This document shows, in pieces, positions 46,467-57,184 of a stretch of DNA of 64,000 bases. Under the pieces are notes generated by a model, which was not told the DNA's origin, ran no database searches, and worked only from the letters and a program-made list of their open reading frames with translations. A program made the translations under genes and the position numbers. Position 1 is the stretch's first letter, and every line of letters begins with the position of its first letter. Source of the DNA: Palaemon carinicauda. Its lineage: Eukaryota > Arthropoda > Malacostraca > Decapoda > Palaemonidae. The stretch spans positions 58,565,922-58,629,921 of the forward strand of contig NC_090746.1 of NCBI RefSeq assembly GCF_036898095.1. The letters are read 5' to 3'.

Positions 46467-47412
46467 TTTGTTCCGTAACTGGAATACAAACCACGCTATT
46501 TATTAGGGGTTATACTTTTGGCAGAGCTGAAATGATGAGCCATTAAAATTTAGCGAGGGTTAACTACCCACACCGCCAGTTAGTGGCGGTAAGGGGAGGG
46601 GGGTAGCTTGCTACCACTCCCGTTCACACACCTTTGATTTAGTCACTTTACTTCTGGCTCGGATCGAGAGTGGTTGTTTCTACTCTCCCTCCTCGCCTAC
46701 TCCGGACTGCCATTAATTTTTGTCTTTTAACTTACTTTTTCTTGTACTTTTATATATATGAAAACATTCTTAGTGTTTATGTATATACAGTATATGTGTA
46801 CAGTATAGAAATATGATAAATTTCCTTTTCAGTGTATGTGCTGTGTGTGTGATACATATACGACGACACTTGCGTAGATTAGCAAGGCCAGCACAGTTCC
46901 ACTTCATGGGGAACGACCTCTCCCTCTCTGGTCCATCGGTCTTCCCGTCGGCATATAACCGTTAACTCGGCCGCCGCAGGGGAATCGTCATCGCCTGTAC
47001 CTTCTTCATTCAACTATTGTCTCCGCTTGTTCCATTTCCTACGGGAAACATGGATTTCTGAGCGAAGGGAATGTGGGCTCTCAAAGATTGACTATGGTCT
47101 TTCTCTTCTCGAGGTCGTTCATCTTTACAGCAACAGTTTACTATTGGGGAAGCTCCTTTCCCGTGCGTGGGTTAGGTTGCTCTTCCGATTGTTTGTCTCA
47201 ATCATTTCTAGTGAAATTATAATTGTATTTTAACTTTACAGTTTTTCTCCGTGGGGAACACTTCCCTTCGGAGGATCAGTGGTTCTCACCATTAGTGAAT
47301 ATTCTTAGGTGATTTAAGTAATTTTAATTCTGTTTTTATTACAGTTACTCCGCTCCCCCCTTCTCCTGTGGATGTCGACTGGGGAAGGAAGGGCGCAATA
47401 CTTAATTTTGTG

Positions 47413-47478
47413 TTGTTCCCTCGGGGTTCCTCTTCGGAGTTCCTCCCTAGGGAATTTCTATGAAATAATTAATTTTGT
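47413..47478. repeat. 66-bp direct repeat, left of DIRS-F
   Basis: TTGTTCCCTCGGGGTTCCTC and following sequence recurs at 56047-56112 on the other side of F with about five differences. See the copy at 56047. Confidence 0.85.
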
Positions 47479-48507
47479 CGGTGCAATACTTATTTTTAAA
47501 TATTTAACTTAGCCGGTGAATATATAGCTGCAACTCTGTTGCTCGACAGACAAACTCTACGGAAAAAACTCGCCAGCGATCGCTACACAGGTTGCGGGTG
47601 TGCCCAACAGCGCCATCTGTCGACCAGATACCCAGCTCTTATGTAAACAAAGACTCAATTTTCTCTCTGTCGACGTGTCGACAAGACGTACTTTACTCGC
47701 TGTTGCTAAACTGGAGTTTTTTCACATCATATTGGTGAAGTACTATATTCTGGTTTTGAGCTTTCGCAATGCAGGTGTTTTTATCTTCATCTTAAATCTT
47801 GAACTCGTTTTGGATAGATTTAATTATGGTGACAAAGAGAGTATGGACTTTCTTTCACTTTTAAATGGCCGACCCTTCCCTTAGACGGAAGTGTGTTTAG
47901 GCTTTTAGTAATTTTCTTATCACGTTATAAATTATTTATAGATTTTCCTCTATATATTTTATATCTCTCCGCCTTTATTAGGCCTCTTCGATTAACTTTC
48001 CATTTATTATAAACATATAAAAATAAATTTTTCAATATTAATCTTACCCGATGATCATGTAGCTGTCAACTCTGTTGCCCGACAGAAATCTACGGTCGGT
48101 ATACGCCAGCGATCGCTATACAGGTGGGGGTGTACACAACAGCGCCATCTGTGAGCAGGTACTCAAGTACTTCTTGTCAACAAGAACTCAATTTTTCCTC
48201 TGTCGTGCCACCGGCTAGACCTACTGGGATACGCTGTTGATTCTGGAGTTATTGCTCACGATTTGGTGATGTATTTGCTCTAGAGTTTAGCCTTCGCTAT
48301 TCAGGAAGCTTTATCTTTAGCTTAGCAAGCTTTTGGAATTAATTTGAATTAATTATGGTGACGAAGAGAGTATGGACTCTCTTTCACTTTTAAATGGCCG
48401 ACCCTTCCCTTAGACGGAAGTGTTGGTGTCGAAGAGAGTATAGACTCTCTTTCACTTTTTATTTTATATCTCTCTGCCATTTATAGGCCTCTTCGATTAA
48501 CTTTCCT

Positions 48508-48532
48508 TAAAAAAAAAAAAAAAAAAAAAAAT
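48508..48532. repeat. Poly-A run in DIRS-G leader
   Basis: An uninterrupted A run of over 20 bases, in place of the diverse AT-rich segment found here in B and F. Confidence 0.9.
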
Positions 48533-48634
48533 ATGCGACCTTTCCTAATAGTAGGCGGTCCTTACTTGGAACCGAAGTTAATTAACATTGAGCTCGTCTC
48601 CGCAGTTGTTGACGTTCAGAACGTTCAACTTGCG

Positions 48635-48653
48635 CTCTATCGTTACGATAGAG
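48635..48653. other. 19-bp leader palindrome in DIRS-G
   Basis: CTCTATCGTTACGATAGAG, identical to the copies in the B and F leaders. Confidence 0.85.
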
Positions 48654-48855
48654 AGAGAGTATTCACGGTTTCACGTTGCAGTAAGAGTAAACCGATTCTA
48701 GCGTTTCGTTCATTCTTTCTTAGCTTAAATGGTTTTAATTCTAATAAAGGAGCTTTTTATTTGGGAAACCTTTCAGTTTTTTTTCCTTTAACAAATAATA
48801 TGTTTTAACGATATATATAATTGGGCTCATCTCTCAGGTTCTAAGTCAAGAAAGG

Positions 48856-49399
48856 AAACGGCTACATGTTCCTTGCAGCTCGGTTTTTTTGCTAAAAACG
48901 AGCTTCCTTCACGTCCTTGGCCTAAGTCGTTCGAGATCCCAAGCCTGTCCAACTTGGTGGGGAACGAACTGGAGAGAGTACTTTGCCCAGTTAGAGCTCT
49001 TAGGTACTATCTAAAAAGGTCAAAACCTTTACGAGGACAATCAGAAGCCTTATGGTGTGCTATCAAGAAGCCTTCTCTTCCAATGTCTAAGAACTCAGTT
49101 TCTTACTACATCAGGCTTCTGATTAGGGAAGCACATTCTCATCTGAAGGAAGAAGACCTTGCTTTGCTGAAGGTAAGGTAAGGACACATGAAGTGAGAGC
49201 TGTGGCTACTTCAGTGGCCTTCAAACAGAACCGTTCTCTGCTGAGTGTTATGGATGCAACCTATTGGAGAAGCAAGTCAGTGTTCGCATCATTCTATCTC
49301 AAAGATGTCCAGTCTCTTTACGAGAACTGCTACACCCTGGGACCATTCGTAGCAGCGAGTGCAGTAGTAGGTGAGGGCTCAGCCACTACATTCCCATAA
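48856..49399 (+). pseudogene. DIRS-G tyrosine recombinase C-terminal fragment
   Basis: The fragment starts within the catalytic domain after box I (TATCSLQLGF-like) and includes CPVRALRYYL, box II (HEVRAVATS in B/C) and the tyrosine box (FASFYLKDV). A tandem GTAAG duplication at about 49172-49181 adds 5 bp and shifts the frame between 48873-49181 and 49193-49399. There is no start and box I Arg is absent, so it is non-functional. Confidence 0.88.
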
Positions 49400-49787
49400 T
49401 CCCATAACCTTTTTAACCTTTCTCTTGAATACTTTTTATGGGTTGTACGGTCGGCTAAGAAGCCTTCCGCATCCTTGTTGATTTGGCGGGTGGTCAATTC
49501 TTTCTTGAGAAGCGCCGAGGTTAGAGGTTGTGATGAGGTCCTTTAGTATGGGTTGCAGCCCTTTATACTTCAGCACCTAAGAGTCGTTCAGCATCCTAAG
49601 AGGACCGCTACGCTCAGTAAGGAAGACGTACTTAATAAAGGCAGAGTAATGGTTCAAGTCGTCTTCCTTACCAGGTACTTATTTATTTTATGTTATTTTT
49701 GAATAACTAATAAAATGAAATACGGGATACTTAGCTTCTTTGTTAACATGTATGCTGGTCTCCACCCACCACCCTGGGTGTGAATCA

Positions 49788-49876
49788 GCTACATGATCAT
49801 CGGGTAAGATTAATATTGAAAAATGTTATTTTCATTAGTAAAATAAATTTTTGAATATACTTACCCGATGATCATG
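49788..49876. repeat. DIRS-G internal complementary region
   Basis: Exact complement of both G termini, joined at GAAAAATGTTATTTTCATTAG. Confidence 0.93.
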
Positions 49877-50362
49877 AATTTAAGGACCCGCCCTTCCTCC
49901 CCATAGAGAACCAGTGGACCGAGGAGAAAATTGAGTTCTTGTTGACAAGAAGTACTTGAGTACCTGCTCACTGATGGCGCTGTTGTGTACACCCCCACCT
50001 GTATAGCGATCGCTGGCGTATCCCGACCGTAGATTTCTGTCGGGCAACAGAGTTGACAGCTACATGATCATCGGGTAAGTATATTCAAAAATTTATTTTA
50101 CTAATGAAAATAACATTTTAATGTTTTGTTTATTTGCGACCTTTCCTTAGAGTAGGCGGTCCTAACTTGGAAACCGAAGTTAATCAACGTTGAGCCCTTT
50201 ATATCGTAAATAGCTTTTAAAGAGCTAAGGATTTAAAACTTTTTAAATGTAATATTTTATGAAAGAATTTCTTTGATAGTCTTCGTACTGTTTTCAAAGA
50301 TGAACTAACGTTTAGTTTATTTATGCTACGCAGTTGTTGACGTTCAGGACATTCAACATGCG

Positions 50363-50381
50363 CTCTATCGTTACGATAGAG
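50363..50381. other. 19-bp leader palindrome in DIRS-F
   Basis: CTCTATCGTTACGATAGAG, the third copy, in the F leader right of the G insertion. Confidence 0.85.
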
Positions 50382-50982
50382 AGAGAGTGTATCACGGTTT
50401 CACTTTGCAGTAAGAGTAAATCGATTCTGACGTTTTGTTCATTCTTTCTTAGCTTAAATGTTTTAAATTCTATTTTAAAGGAACTTTTTATTTGAAAAAC
50501 CTTTCAGATTTTTCCTTTAGTCAAATAACATGTTTTTTTGACGAAATATAATTGGGCTCTTCTCTTAGGTACGAAATCAAGAGAGTAAGAGAGAGAGAGA
50601 TAGAGACGGAGGGAGAGAGAGGAGAGAAAACGTTCCGTTCAAGCGGGTAACGTTGTTCTCGAGTTACTCTCGTCCCTAGTCTCTGTACGGGGAGGAAGGA
50701 TAAAACGTTTTTAGTTTTTTATTCTCGTCCCCAGGCTATGTGCGGTGAGAGATTGAAAACGTAGTTTATATGAACTAGTGTTTAGTCTCTTTCCCAGCCA
50801 CTGAATTTTTTATCTTAAAATATGTTTTCTGTTTTTTGCTGGTATTAATGAGCTTGCATTATACGACTGATTTCGCAATTACTACCTTTTAATGAAGGGT
50901 AGAATTGCGTGTTTCAGGTAGAAATCAGTAAAAGTTTCGATTTCAGTGAAATAAGTGCAAAACAGAAAATCGAAGTGATAAA

Positions 50983-53179
50983 GTGATATGCGCAAAGTGT
51001 TACAGTGTTGCGTCCGAGGGTTCGTCTGTTCGTGCCTGTCGTTCACCTAGTCCGGGACCTCTTGCAAGCTCCCAAGCCCAGGGGAGAAGTAATGTCGAAC
51101 GACTTATGGGTTCGAGAGGCCTTGATCAACGAACAGACGTTTCCCTCTATGGTATCGGGTGTATCTTACCAAGATCTCCCCTACCATAAGACGAGAGAGA
51201 CGTTTTTTCTCCTCGTCATCCGAAGGCTTTTCGCATAAGAAACCTGTCACAAGGTTTCGAAGCCCTTAAGCGAAAGTCAGTCCTTTCAGGACAGGTCCAG
51301 CGTCCTGGTTACAGCCATTAGGACAGCTCTGACCCTATGCAGTCATCGGAAAACTGCTCGCCGCCTAACAAAAGCGTAACACAGACTCCGAGAGTCTTTT
51401 TTGTTGGCAAAGTGTTGCGGTCACAGACGTTACCCTCGTCTCTTACCACAACCATTTCAGTTGATCCTTAATGGGTTGTATGGCAAGACATGCAGAATAT
51501 GCTTGCCTCCCTTATGGAAGACTATTCTGCCGATTAGTCCGTTGAGTCTAGCCGTTTATCTCATCGATATCCTGGCTTTCAGCCAACCTAACGTTCCTTT
51601 GTGCTTCCTGTTGACGTTGGCGTAGCTAAGTCACGTCAGTCAGGTTGTTTAGAACCACACTCGATGCGGTCTCGTGTGGATTTTCAGCCGCATTTGGACG
51701 TTAGGCCACTTGCTGATGCTCCTGTTGACGTTCAAGACGTTCGCTAACAATCGGAGTTGACTTGTTTTGACGCTGTGCAGTCAAAGCAGTCTCGAGTGGA
51801 CGCTGTGCGTCCTCACGCACCTGTTGTGGTTGACAGTTCAGTTGTTGACAGTTCACAGACTGTCAAGCAGTTACATGACGTTGCGTTCTGGTCCGCTACT
51901 AATGCACCAGTGAGTGTGGACTCTGCTTGTAAAGCATTGCCACCACGGTAGGTCTCTACCTTGCTTGAGACTCAGCTTTTATCGGACAAGGTTCCTGTAG
52001 ATGAGGAAGTTGCTGTTCCCCCTCCTACTGATATTCCCTTGAGGACTCTGTCAGATGGAGAGGAGCCTAAAGCTGCTTAGCCCCCTATGGACTTTAATTA
52101 AATCATGATGATTTTTTTTTAAGGATCTTTGTCCGGATCTTTTTGTAACTGCTGCTCCTCGTTCGCCTAAACGTCAGAGCTTACACTAGGCCTAGCTACT
52201 TCGAAGCCGTTGTTTTTAAGCTAGTGCTCTCTCGCTCTCCTAGAAAGCTTTACGTTGGCTAGGCGACTGGTTTATCACCAGGAGGAGTTTGGGGGATACA
52301 GCCTTTGCTTTCCCTTCTTTTAAACTGGCTTATAGAGCGAGAGTCTGATATGACACGAGAGAAGTTCTCGGCTTGGGAGTTCATGCCTCTGCCCAGATAG
52401 ACTTCTCAAATCTCGTAGACTCTCCCTGGCGCCTGGCCAGGAGACGCTCCCAGTTTTTTACAGGTCAACTTCACAGCTGTTTTCGAGCCTTTGAAGTTTT
52501 GCTGTACAATTATGTCATGCATAAACAAGGCTTTCAGGGATGGAAAGCGGTACCGCCTCAGTCGCTAACCCCGTCTGTTGCCGCACCTGCTCCCGTAGAC
52601 CCTAAATGGGCTTTGCTGCAAGACATGCAGTCCAAGCTTGCGTCCTTGATAGAGGACTTTAATGCGGAGAAGGTTGCTACCGAACCTTCTGGCCAACAAC
52701 CTTCCAACCGGTCGGTTGTGCGCCCTGTTGACGCTGAGGTAACCTTCTCGCGTCTGCCAGTTGAGGTGGTTCCTCCACCGATGCGACCCAGTGTGGGTTG
52801 CCAGCCGCACGTTGACGTTAAGCGACGCTCGGAGGTGGTTGTTGACGTTCAGGACGTTCAACAACCAGCAGAGGTGACTTGTTTTGACGCAGTGCGTCAA
52901 CCTCAGCAACCCGGTAGGGTGTTGACTGCACAACCCAGACGGTCTAGACAGTCTCGGGTTGACGCTGTGCTTCCTCGCACACCCATGGTTGTTGCCAGTT
53001 CACAGACTGTGCAGCAGTTCCATGATGTTGCGTCCGGTTCCGTCACGCATGCACCAGTGCGACCGGACTCAGCGAGCCAGACGTTGCCCACTCCGTTGCC
53101 GTTTCCTCATCAGTTTTCGGATGAGGAACCCTCTGATGAGGACGTTGCTGAACAACAAGACGATCAGCCCCCAAAATAG
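50983..53179 (+). pseudogene. DIRS-F ORF1 relic with internal duplication
   Basis: 50983-51189 matches the SPGPLASSQAQGRSNVE segment of C ORF1. The motif WQDMQNMLASLMEDYS is encoded near 51480. A second, better copy (LLQDMQSKLASLIEDF) occurs near 52615, after the FSNLVDSPWR segment (52400) that in C lies far downstream of it. The order is therefore scrambled: about 1.1 kb of mid-ORF1 is present twice. The last frame, 52373-53179, is open and ends in an acidic stretch (SDEEPSDEDVAEQQDD). Frameshifts upstream make the whole a pseudogene. The zinc-binding N-terminus was not found. Confidence 0.75.
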
Positions 53180-53205
53180 ATCAAGCCCTGCTATCCATCC
53201 AGAAG

Positions 53206-54414
53206 ATGCTGAAGAAGGAACGCTGCTCAGTCAGGCTGTGGATGAGTCTGGTAGGGACGCTGTCATCCGTGGAACAATTTGTGTCACTAGGAAGACTACA
53301 CCTCCGTCCTCTTCAATACCATCTAGCTTTTCACTGGAAAAAGGACAAGACGCTAGAAGCGGTCTCGATCCCGGTTTCCGAAAATATAAAGTCTTGTCTG
53401 ACTTGGTGGAAGGACAATATCAACCTAAGAGAGGGTCTTCCCCTGGCTGTTCAGACTCCCAACCACGTTCTCTTCTCGGACGCATCGGACGTGGGCTGGG
53501 GCGCGACACTAGACGGTCGGGAATGCTCAGGACTGTGGAACTCGAGTCAGAGGAGCATGCATATCAACTGCAAGGAGCTGTTGGCAGTACATCTGGCCTT
53601 GAAAAGCTTCAAGTCTCTCCTTCGAGGCAAAGTGGTGGAAGTTAACTCGGACAACACCACGGCCTTGGCGTACATCTCCAAACAAGGAGGTACCCACTCA
53701 CTGACGTTGTACGAGATCGCAAGGGACCTGCTCATCTGGTCAAAAGGTCAAGACATCTCCCTAGTAACGAGGTTCATCCAAGGCGACTTGAACGTCATAG
53801 CAGATTGTCTCAGTCGGAAAGGGCAAGTAATTCCAACCGAATGGACCCTCCACAAGGATGTGTGCAAGAGATTTTGGGCCACTTGGGGTAAACCATCCAT
53901 AGATCTCTTTGCAACCTCGCTGACCAAGAGGCTTCCAATCTATTGCTCTCCAGTCCCGGACCCAGCAGCAATACATATAGATGCTTTCCTCCTAGATTGG
54001 TCACATCTGGATCTCTACGCATTCCCACCGTTCAAGATTGTCAACAAGGTACTGCAGAAGTTCGCCTCTCACGAAGGGACAAGGTTGACGTTAGTTGCTT
54101 CCCTCTGGCCCGCGAGAGAATGGTTCACCGAGATACTTCGATGGTTAGTAGACGTTCCCAGAAGTCTTCCTCTAAGGGTAGACCTTCTACGTCAGCCACA
54201 CGTAAAGAAGGTACTCCAAAGCCTCCACGCTCTTCGTCTGACTGCCTTCAGACTATCGAAAGACTCTCGAGAGCTAGAGGCTTTTCGAAGGAAGCAGCCA
54301 GTGCGATTGCTAGAGCAAGGAGAGCGTCTTCCATTAGAGTCTACCAATCGAAGTGGGAAGTCTTCCGAGACTGGTGCAAGTCAGTTTCTGTATCCTCGAC
54401 CAGTACCTCTGTAG
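53206..54414 (+). CDS. DIRS-F RNase H - methyltransferase-like frame (RT core deleted)
   Basis: An open 402-codon frame. It begins in the thumb region after the catalytic YLDD (MLKKERCSVRLWMSL), so a deletion near 53180 fused ORF1 to late RT sequence. RNase H motifs are complete: FSDAS, CKELLAV, NSDNTT and IADCLSR. The C-terminal domain shows IDLFAT, SPVPDPAA and YAFPPF. It may produce a protein, but F cannot reverse transcribe itself. The lack of stops after loss of RT suggests a recent deletion or trans-mobilisation. Confidence 0.8.
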   Translation: MLKKERCSVRLWMSLVGTLSSVEQFVSLGRLHLRPLQYHLAFHWKKDKTLEAVSIPVSENIKSCLTWWKDNINLREGLPLAVQTPNHVLFSDASDVGWGATLDGRECSGLWNSSQRSMHINCKELLAVHLALKSFKSLLRGKVVEVNSDNTTALAYISKQGGTHSLTLYEIARDLLIWSKGQDISLVTRFIQGDLNVIADCLSRKGQVIPTEWTLHKDVCKRFWATWGKPSIDLFATSLTKRLPIYCSPVPDPAAIHIDAFLLDWSHLDLYAFPPFKIVNKVLQKFASHEGTRLTLVASLWPAREWFTEILRWLVDVPRSLPLRVDLLRQPHVKKVLQSLHALRLTAFRLSKDSRELEAFRRKQPVRLLEQGERLPLESTNRSGKSSETGASQFLYPRPVPL

Positions 54415-55313
54415 CTCAAATAGCTGATTTTCTCTTATACCTGAGAAAAGGACGATCCCTTTCAGCTCCCACTATCAAGGACTACAGAAGCATGTTGGCA
54501 TCGGTCTTCCGGCATAGAGGCTTAGATCTTTCCAAACATAAAGATCTGCAAGACCTCCTTAAGTCTTTTGATACCACCAAGGAGCGTCGTTTGGCTACCA
54601 CTGGATGGAATTTAGACGTGGTACTAAGATTCCTCATGTCAGACAGGTTGGAGCCGTTACAATCAGCCTCCCTGAAAGATCTCACTCTTAAGACTCTTTT
54701 CCTGGTATGCTTAGCCTCGGCTAAAAGAGTCAGTGAGATTCATGCCTTCAGCAAGAACATCGGATTTTCGTCGGAAAAAGCCACTTGTTCGCTGCAACTT
54801 GGTTTTCTAGCCAAAAATGAGCTGCCTTCTCGGCCTTGGCCTAAATCTTTCGAGATTCCCAGCTTATCGGAGATCGTAGGCAATGAACTAGAAAGAGTCT
54901 TATGCCCTGTTAGAGCTCTTAAGTTCTATTTAAAGCGTACTAAACCTTTACGAGGCCAATCTGAAGCTTTATGGTGTTCAGTTAAGAAACCATCCTTGCC
55001 TATGTCAAAGAATGCTTGGTCAGACTTTATCAGATTGTTAATACGAGAAGCTCATTCACATCTGAGTGAGGAAGACCGAACTTTGCTTAAGGTGAAGACG
55101 CACGAAGTTAGAGCTGTAACAACTTTCGTGGCCTTTAAGCAAAATATATCTCTGCAAAGTATAATGGACGCAACCTATTGGAGAAGCAAGTCAGTGTTCG
55201 CGTCATTTTACTTGAAAGATGTCCAGTCTCTTTACGAGAACTGCTACACACTGGGACCATTCGTAGCAGCGAGTGCAGTAGTGGGTGAGGGCTCAACCAC
55301 TACAATTCCCTAA
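53943..55313 (+). CDS. DIRS-F tyrosine recombinase (apparently intact)
   Basis: A 456-codon open frame, -1 relative to the RNase H frame. The true start is unclear: the first 100 codons overlap the methyltransferase-like domain. The core-binding part has RVYQSKWEVFRDWC and APTIKDYRSML. The catalytic set is complete: Arg in ASAKRVSE, His and Arg in THEVRAVTT, and Tyr in FASFYLKDV. Length and residues agree with C. It is the only intact YR besides C in this window and could act in trans on copies such as G that retain similar ends. Confidence 0.85.
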   Translation: MLSSPGPSSNTYRCFPPRLVTSGSLRIPTVQDCQQGTAEVRLSRRDKVDVSCFPLARERMVHRDTSMVSRRSQKSSSKGRPSTSATRKEGTPKPPRSSSDCLQTIERLSRARGFSKEAASAIARARRASSIRVYQSKWEVFRDWCKSVSVSSTSTSVAQIADFLLYLRKGRSLSAPTIKDYRSMLASVFRHRGLDLSKHKDLQDLLKSFDTTKERRLATTGWNLDVVLRFLMSDRLEPLQSASLKDLTLKTLFLVCLASAKRVSEIHAFSKNIGFSSEKATCSLQLGFLAKNELPSRPWPKSFEIPSLSEIVGNELERVLCPVRALKFYLKRTKPLRGQSEALWCSVKKPSLPMSKNAWSDFIRLLIREAHSHLSEEDRTLLKVKTHEVRAVTTFVAFKQNISLQSIMDATYWRSKSVFASFYLKDVQSLYENCYTLGPFVAASAVVGEGSTTTIP

Positions 55314-55710
55314 TTCCTTATCCTTTTAATCTGTCTCTTGAAATGTTGTTTTTTTATGGGTTGTCCGGAAGGCTAAGAAGCCTTTCCCATCCTGGTTGAT
55401 TTGGCGGGTGGTCAAAGTCATTTCTTGAGAGCGCCTAGATTAGGGGTTTGATGAGGTCCTGTTGTATGGGTTGCAACCCTTGATACTTCAGCTCCTAGGG
55501 GTCGATCAGCATCCTAAGAGGATCGCGAGGCTCCGTAAGGAAGACGTACTTAAAAGGCAGAGTAATTGTTCAAGTCGACTTCCTTACCAGGTACCTATTT
55601 ATTTTGTTTTTGTTATTTTGATAACTTCTAAAATGAAATAAAAAACTCTTAGCTCATAAAATGTAAACATATATTACTGGTCTCTACCCACCATCCTAGG
55701 TGTGAATCAG

Positions 55711-55798
55711 CTATATATTCACCGGCTAAGTTAAATATTTAAAAATGATATTTTAATTATAAAATAAATTTTTGAATATACTTACCCGGTGAATATAT
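55711..55798. repeat. DIRS-F internal complementary region
   Basis: TATATTCACCGGCTAAGTTA to AAAAATGATATTTTAATTAT is followed by TTTTTGAATATACTTACCC, the joined complements of the F ends. Confidence 0.9.
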
Positions 55799-56046
55799 AA
55801 ATTAAATGACCCTCCCTTCCTCCCCAATAGAGACGCAGTGGGACGAGGAGAAAATTAAGTCTTTGTTTACATAAGAGCTGGGTATCTGGTCGACAGATGG
55901 CGCTGTTGGGCACACCCGCAACCTGTGTAGCGATCGCTGGCGAGTTTTTTCCGTAGAGTTTGTCTGTCGAGCAACAGAGTTGCAGCTATATATTCACCGG
56001 GTAAGTATATTCAAAAATTTATTTTATAATTAAAATATCATTTTTA

Positions 56047-56112
56047 TGTTGTTCCCTCGGGGTTCCTCTTCGGAGTTCCTCGCTATGGAATTTCTGTTAA
56101 ATAATTAATTTT
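56047..56112. repeat. 66-bp direct repeat, right of DIRS-F
   Basis: Second copy of 47413-47478. DIRS integration normally makes no target duplication, and the copies differ at several sites, so a pre-existing tandem repeat in E is the simpler reading. Confidence 0.85.
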
Positions 56113-56520
56113 ATTTTTTCCCAGTTAACTATACAATTTTTCTTTGTTCGACTAAGAGTGCCAACGAAGCAGAGCTGTTATGTTCATACCTGGGGAATCT
56201 GCTGTCACTGCCGTCCCTCAGAGGACGTCGTCATGGGCGTCATCCCTTCTCTTAGAAGTACTCCCGTGACAACATGACCAGCACTTCAGATCATCTTAGA
56301 ACGCTAAAGGAGGTTCTCCTCCAGGGGTTGGACAACTTCCCTTCCGAGGGAAAGTTTCCTCCCCAGGTTTGAGGTTGTTTCTCCCTTCAGAGGGAGAACT
56401 TCCCACATCTTAATAAATTCATCATCTCCGACTGCTGTTGCTGCCTTCGCTCAGACCTCTCTTCCCCCTTGCTGAGTTTCTCTTCCGTCAGGGGCGGAGC
56501 ACGATCTTGGCAAGTCTCTT

Positions 56521-56870
56521 GTGCTTACCTCTCGTTCGCGAGAGAGGCCACTCATGGAGACTCCTCTTCGTAGGATCACTACTGTTAAAGGTCAGATAGC
56601 TGATCCACCAGCCCTCAATGGGCGTCATCATGGGCGTCTTCTAGTCTCTTCTACGAAGTGTTCATCTCTTTCGTTCGCGAGAGAGGCCACTCATAGAGAC
56701 TCCTCTTCGAAGGATCGCTACTGTTAAAGGTCAGCTTGCTGATCCACCGGCCCTCATGGGTGTCATCACGGGCGTCTTCAAGTGTTATCTACGAAGTGTT
56801 CACCTCTCTCATTCGCGAGAGAGGCCACTCATAGAGACCCCTCTTCAGAGGATCACGCTGCTCATCAGTT
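56521..56870. repeat. 138-bp tandem repeat (3 copies) in DIRS-E
   Basis: TTCGCGAGAGAGGCCACTC recurs at 56535, 56674 and 56812, followed by GAGACTCCTCTTCG and CTGATCCACC. Confidence 0.9.
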
Positions 56871-57184
56871 CCTGATCATCCTACCAGCAGACTTACCAGC
56901 GAATCCTTGAGCTGCAACATAGTCATTTGGACTTCGGTCCTGGATTCTAATGCGGAACTTTTTACGGTTCCCATCGGTGGATGCTCCCCCTTCCAAAGGG
57001 CACATCCCAGTTCCTGATCGTCCTGCCAGCTGACCTACCGATCTACCAACGCAACCTTACACCGCTGTTAGTCCTTGGACTTCGGTCCTGGACTCTTCCG
57101 TGGGGTCTCATCATGGATGTTTGCCCTTCCAAAGGGTTCATCCCAGTTTCTGGTCATCCTGCCAGCTGACCTGCCAACCTACTA

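Larger units (their letters stand above)
48028..50119 (+). mobile_element. DIRS copy G, internally deleted non-autonomous derivative (2.1 kb)
   Basis: It carries both ITRs (about 48042-48203 and 49925-50080), a leader, the last part of the recombinase and an ICR. ORF1, RT, RNase H and the first half of YR are absent. The internal junction near 48855 joins leader sequence (equivalent to B near 19620) to YR sequence (equivalent to B near 24117), a deletion of about 4.5 kb. It keeps the terminal features needed in cis and could be mobilised in trans. It lies in the leader of F. Confidence 0.9.
47493..56045 (+). mobile_element. DIRS-type retrotransposon copy F (6.5 kb, split by G)
   Basis: The left end at TTTTTAAATATTTAACTTAGCC and right end ...ATTAAAATATCATTTTT are confirmed by an ICR (55711-55798). 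The ITRs (about 47510-47680 and 55835-56010) contain CGCCAGCGATCGCTACACAGG. Coding: rearranged ORF1 relic, an RNase H/methyltransferase-like frame (53206-54414) and a full recombinase frame ending 55313. The RT catalytic core is deleted. G is inserted in the leader at 48028. The family has another copy beginning at 63901. Confidence 0.9.
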
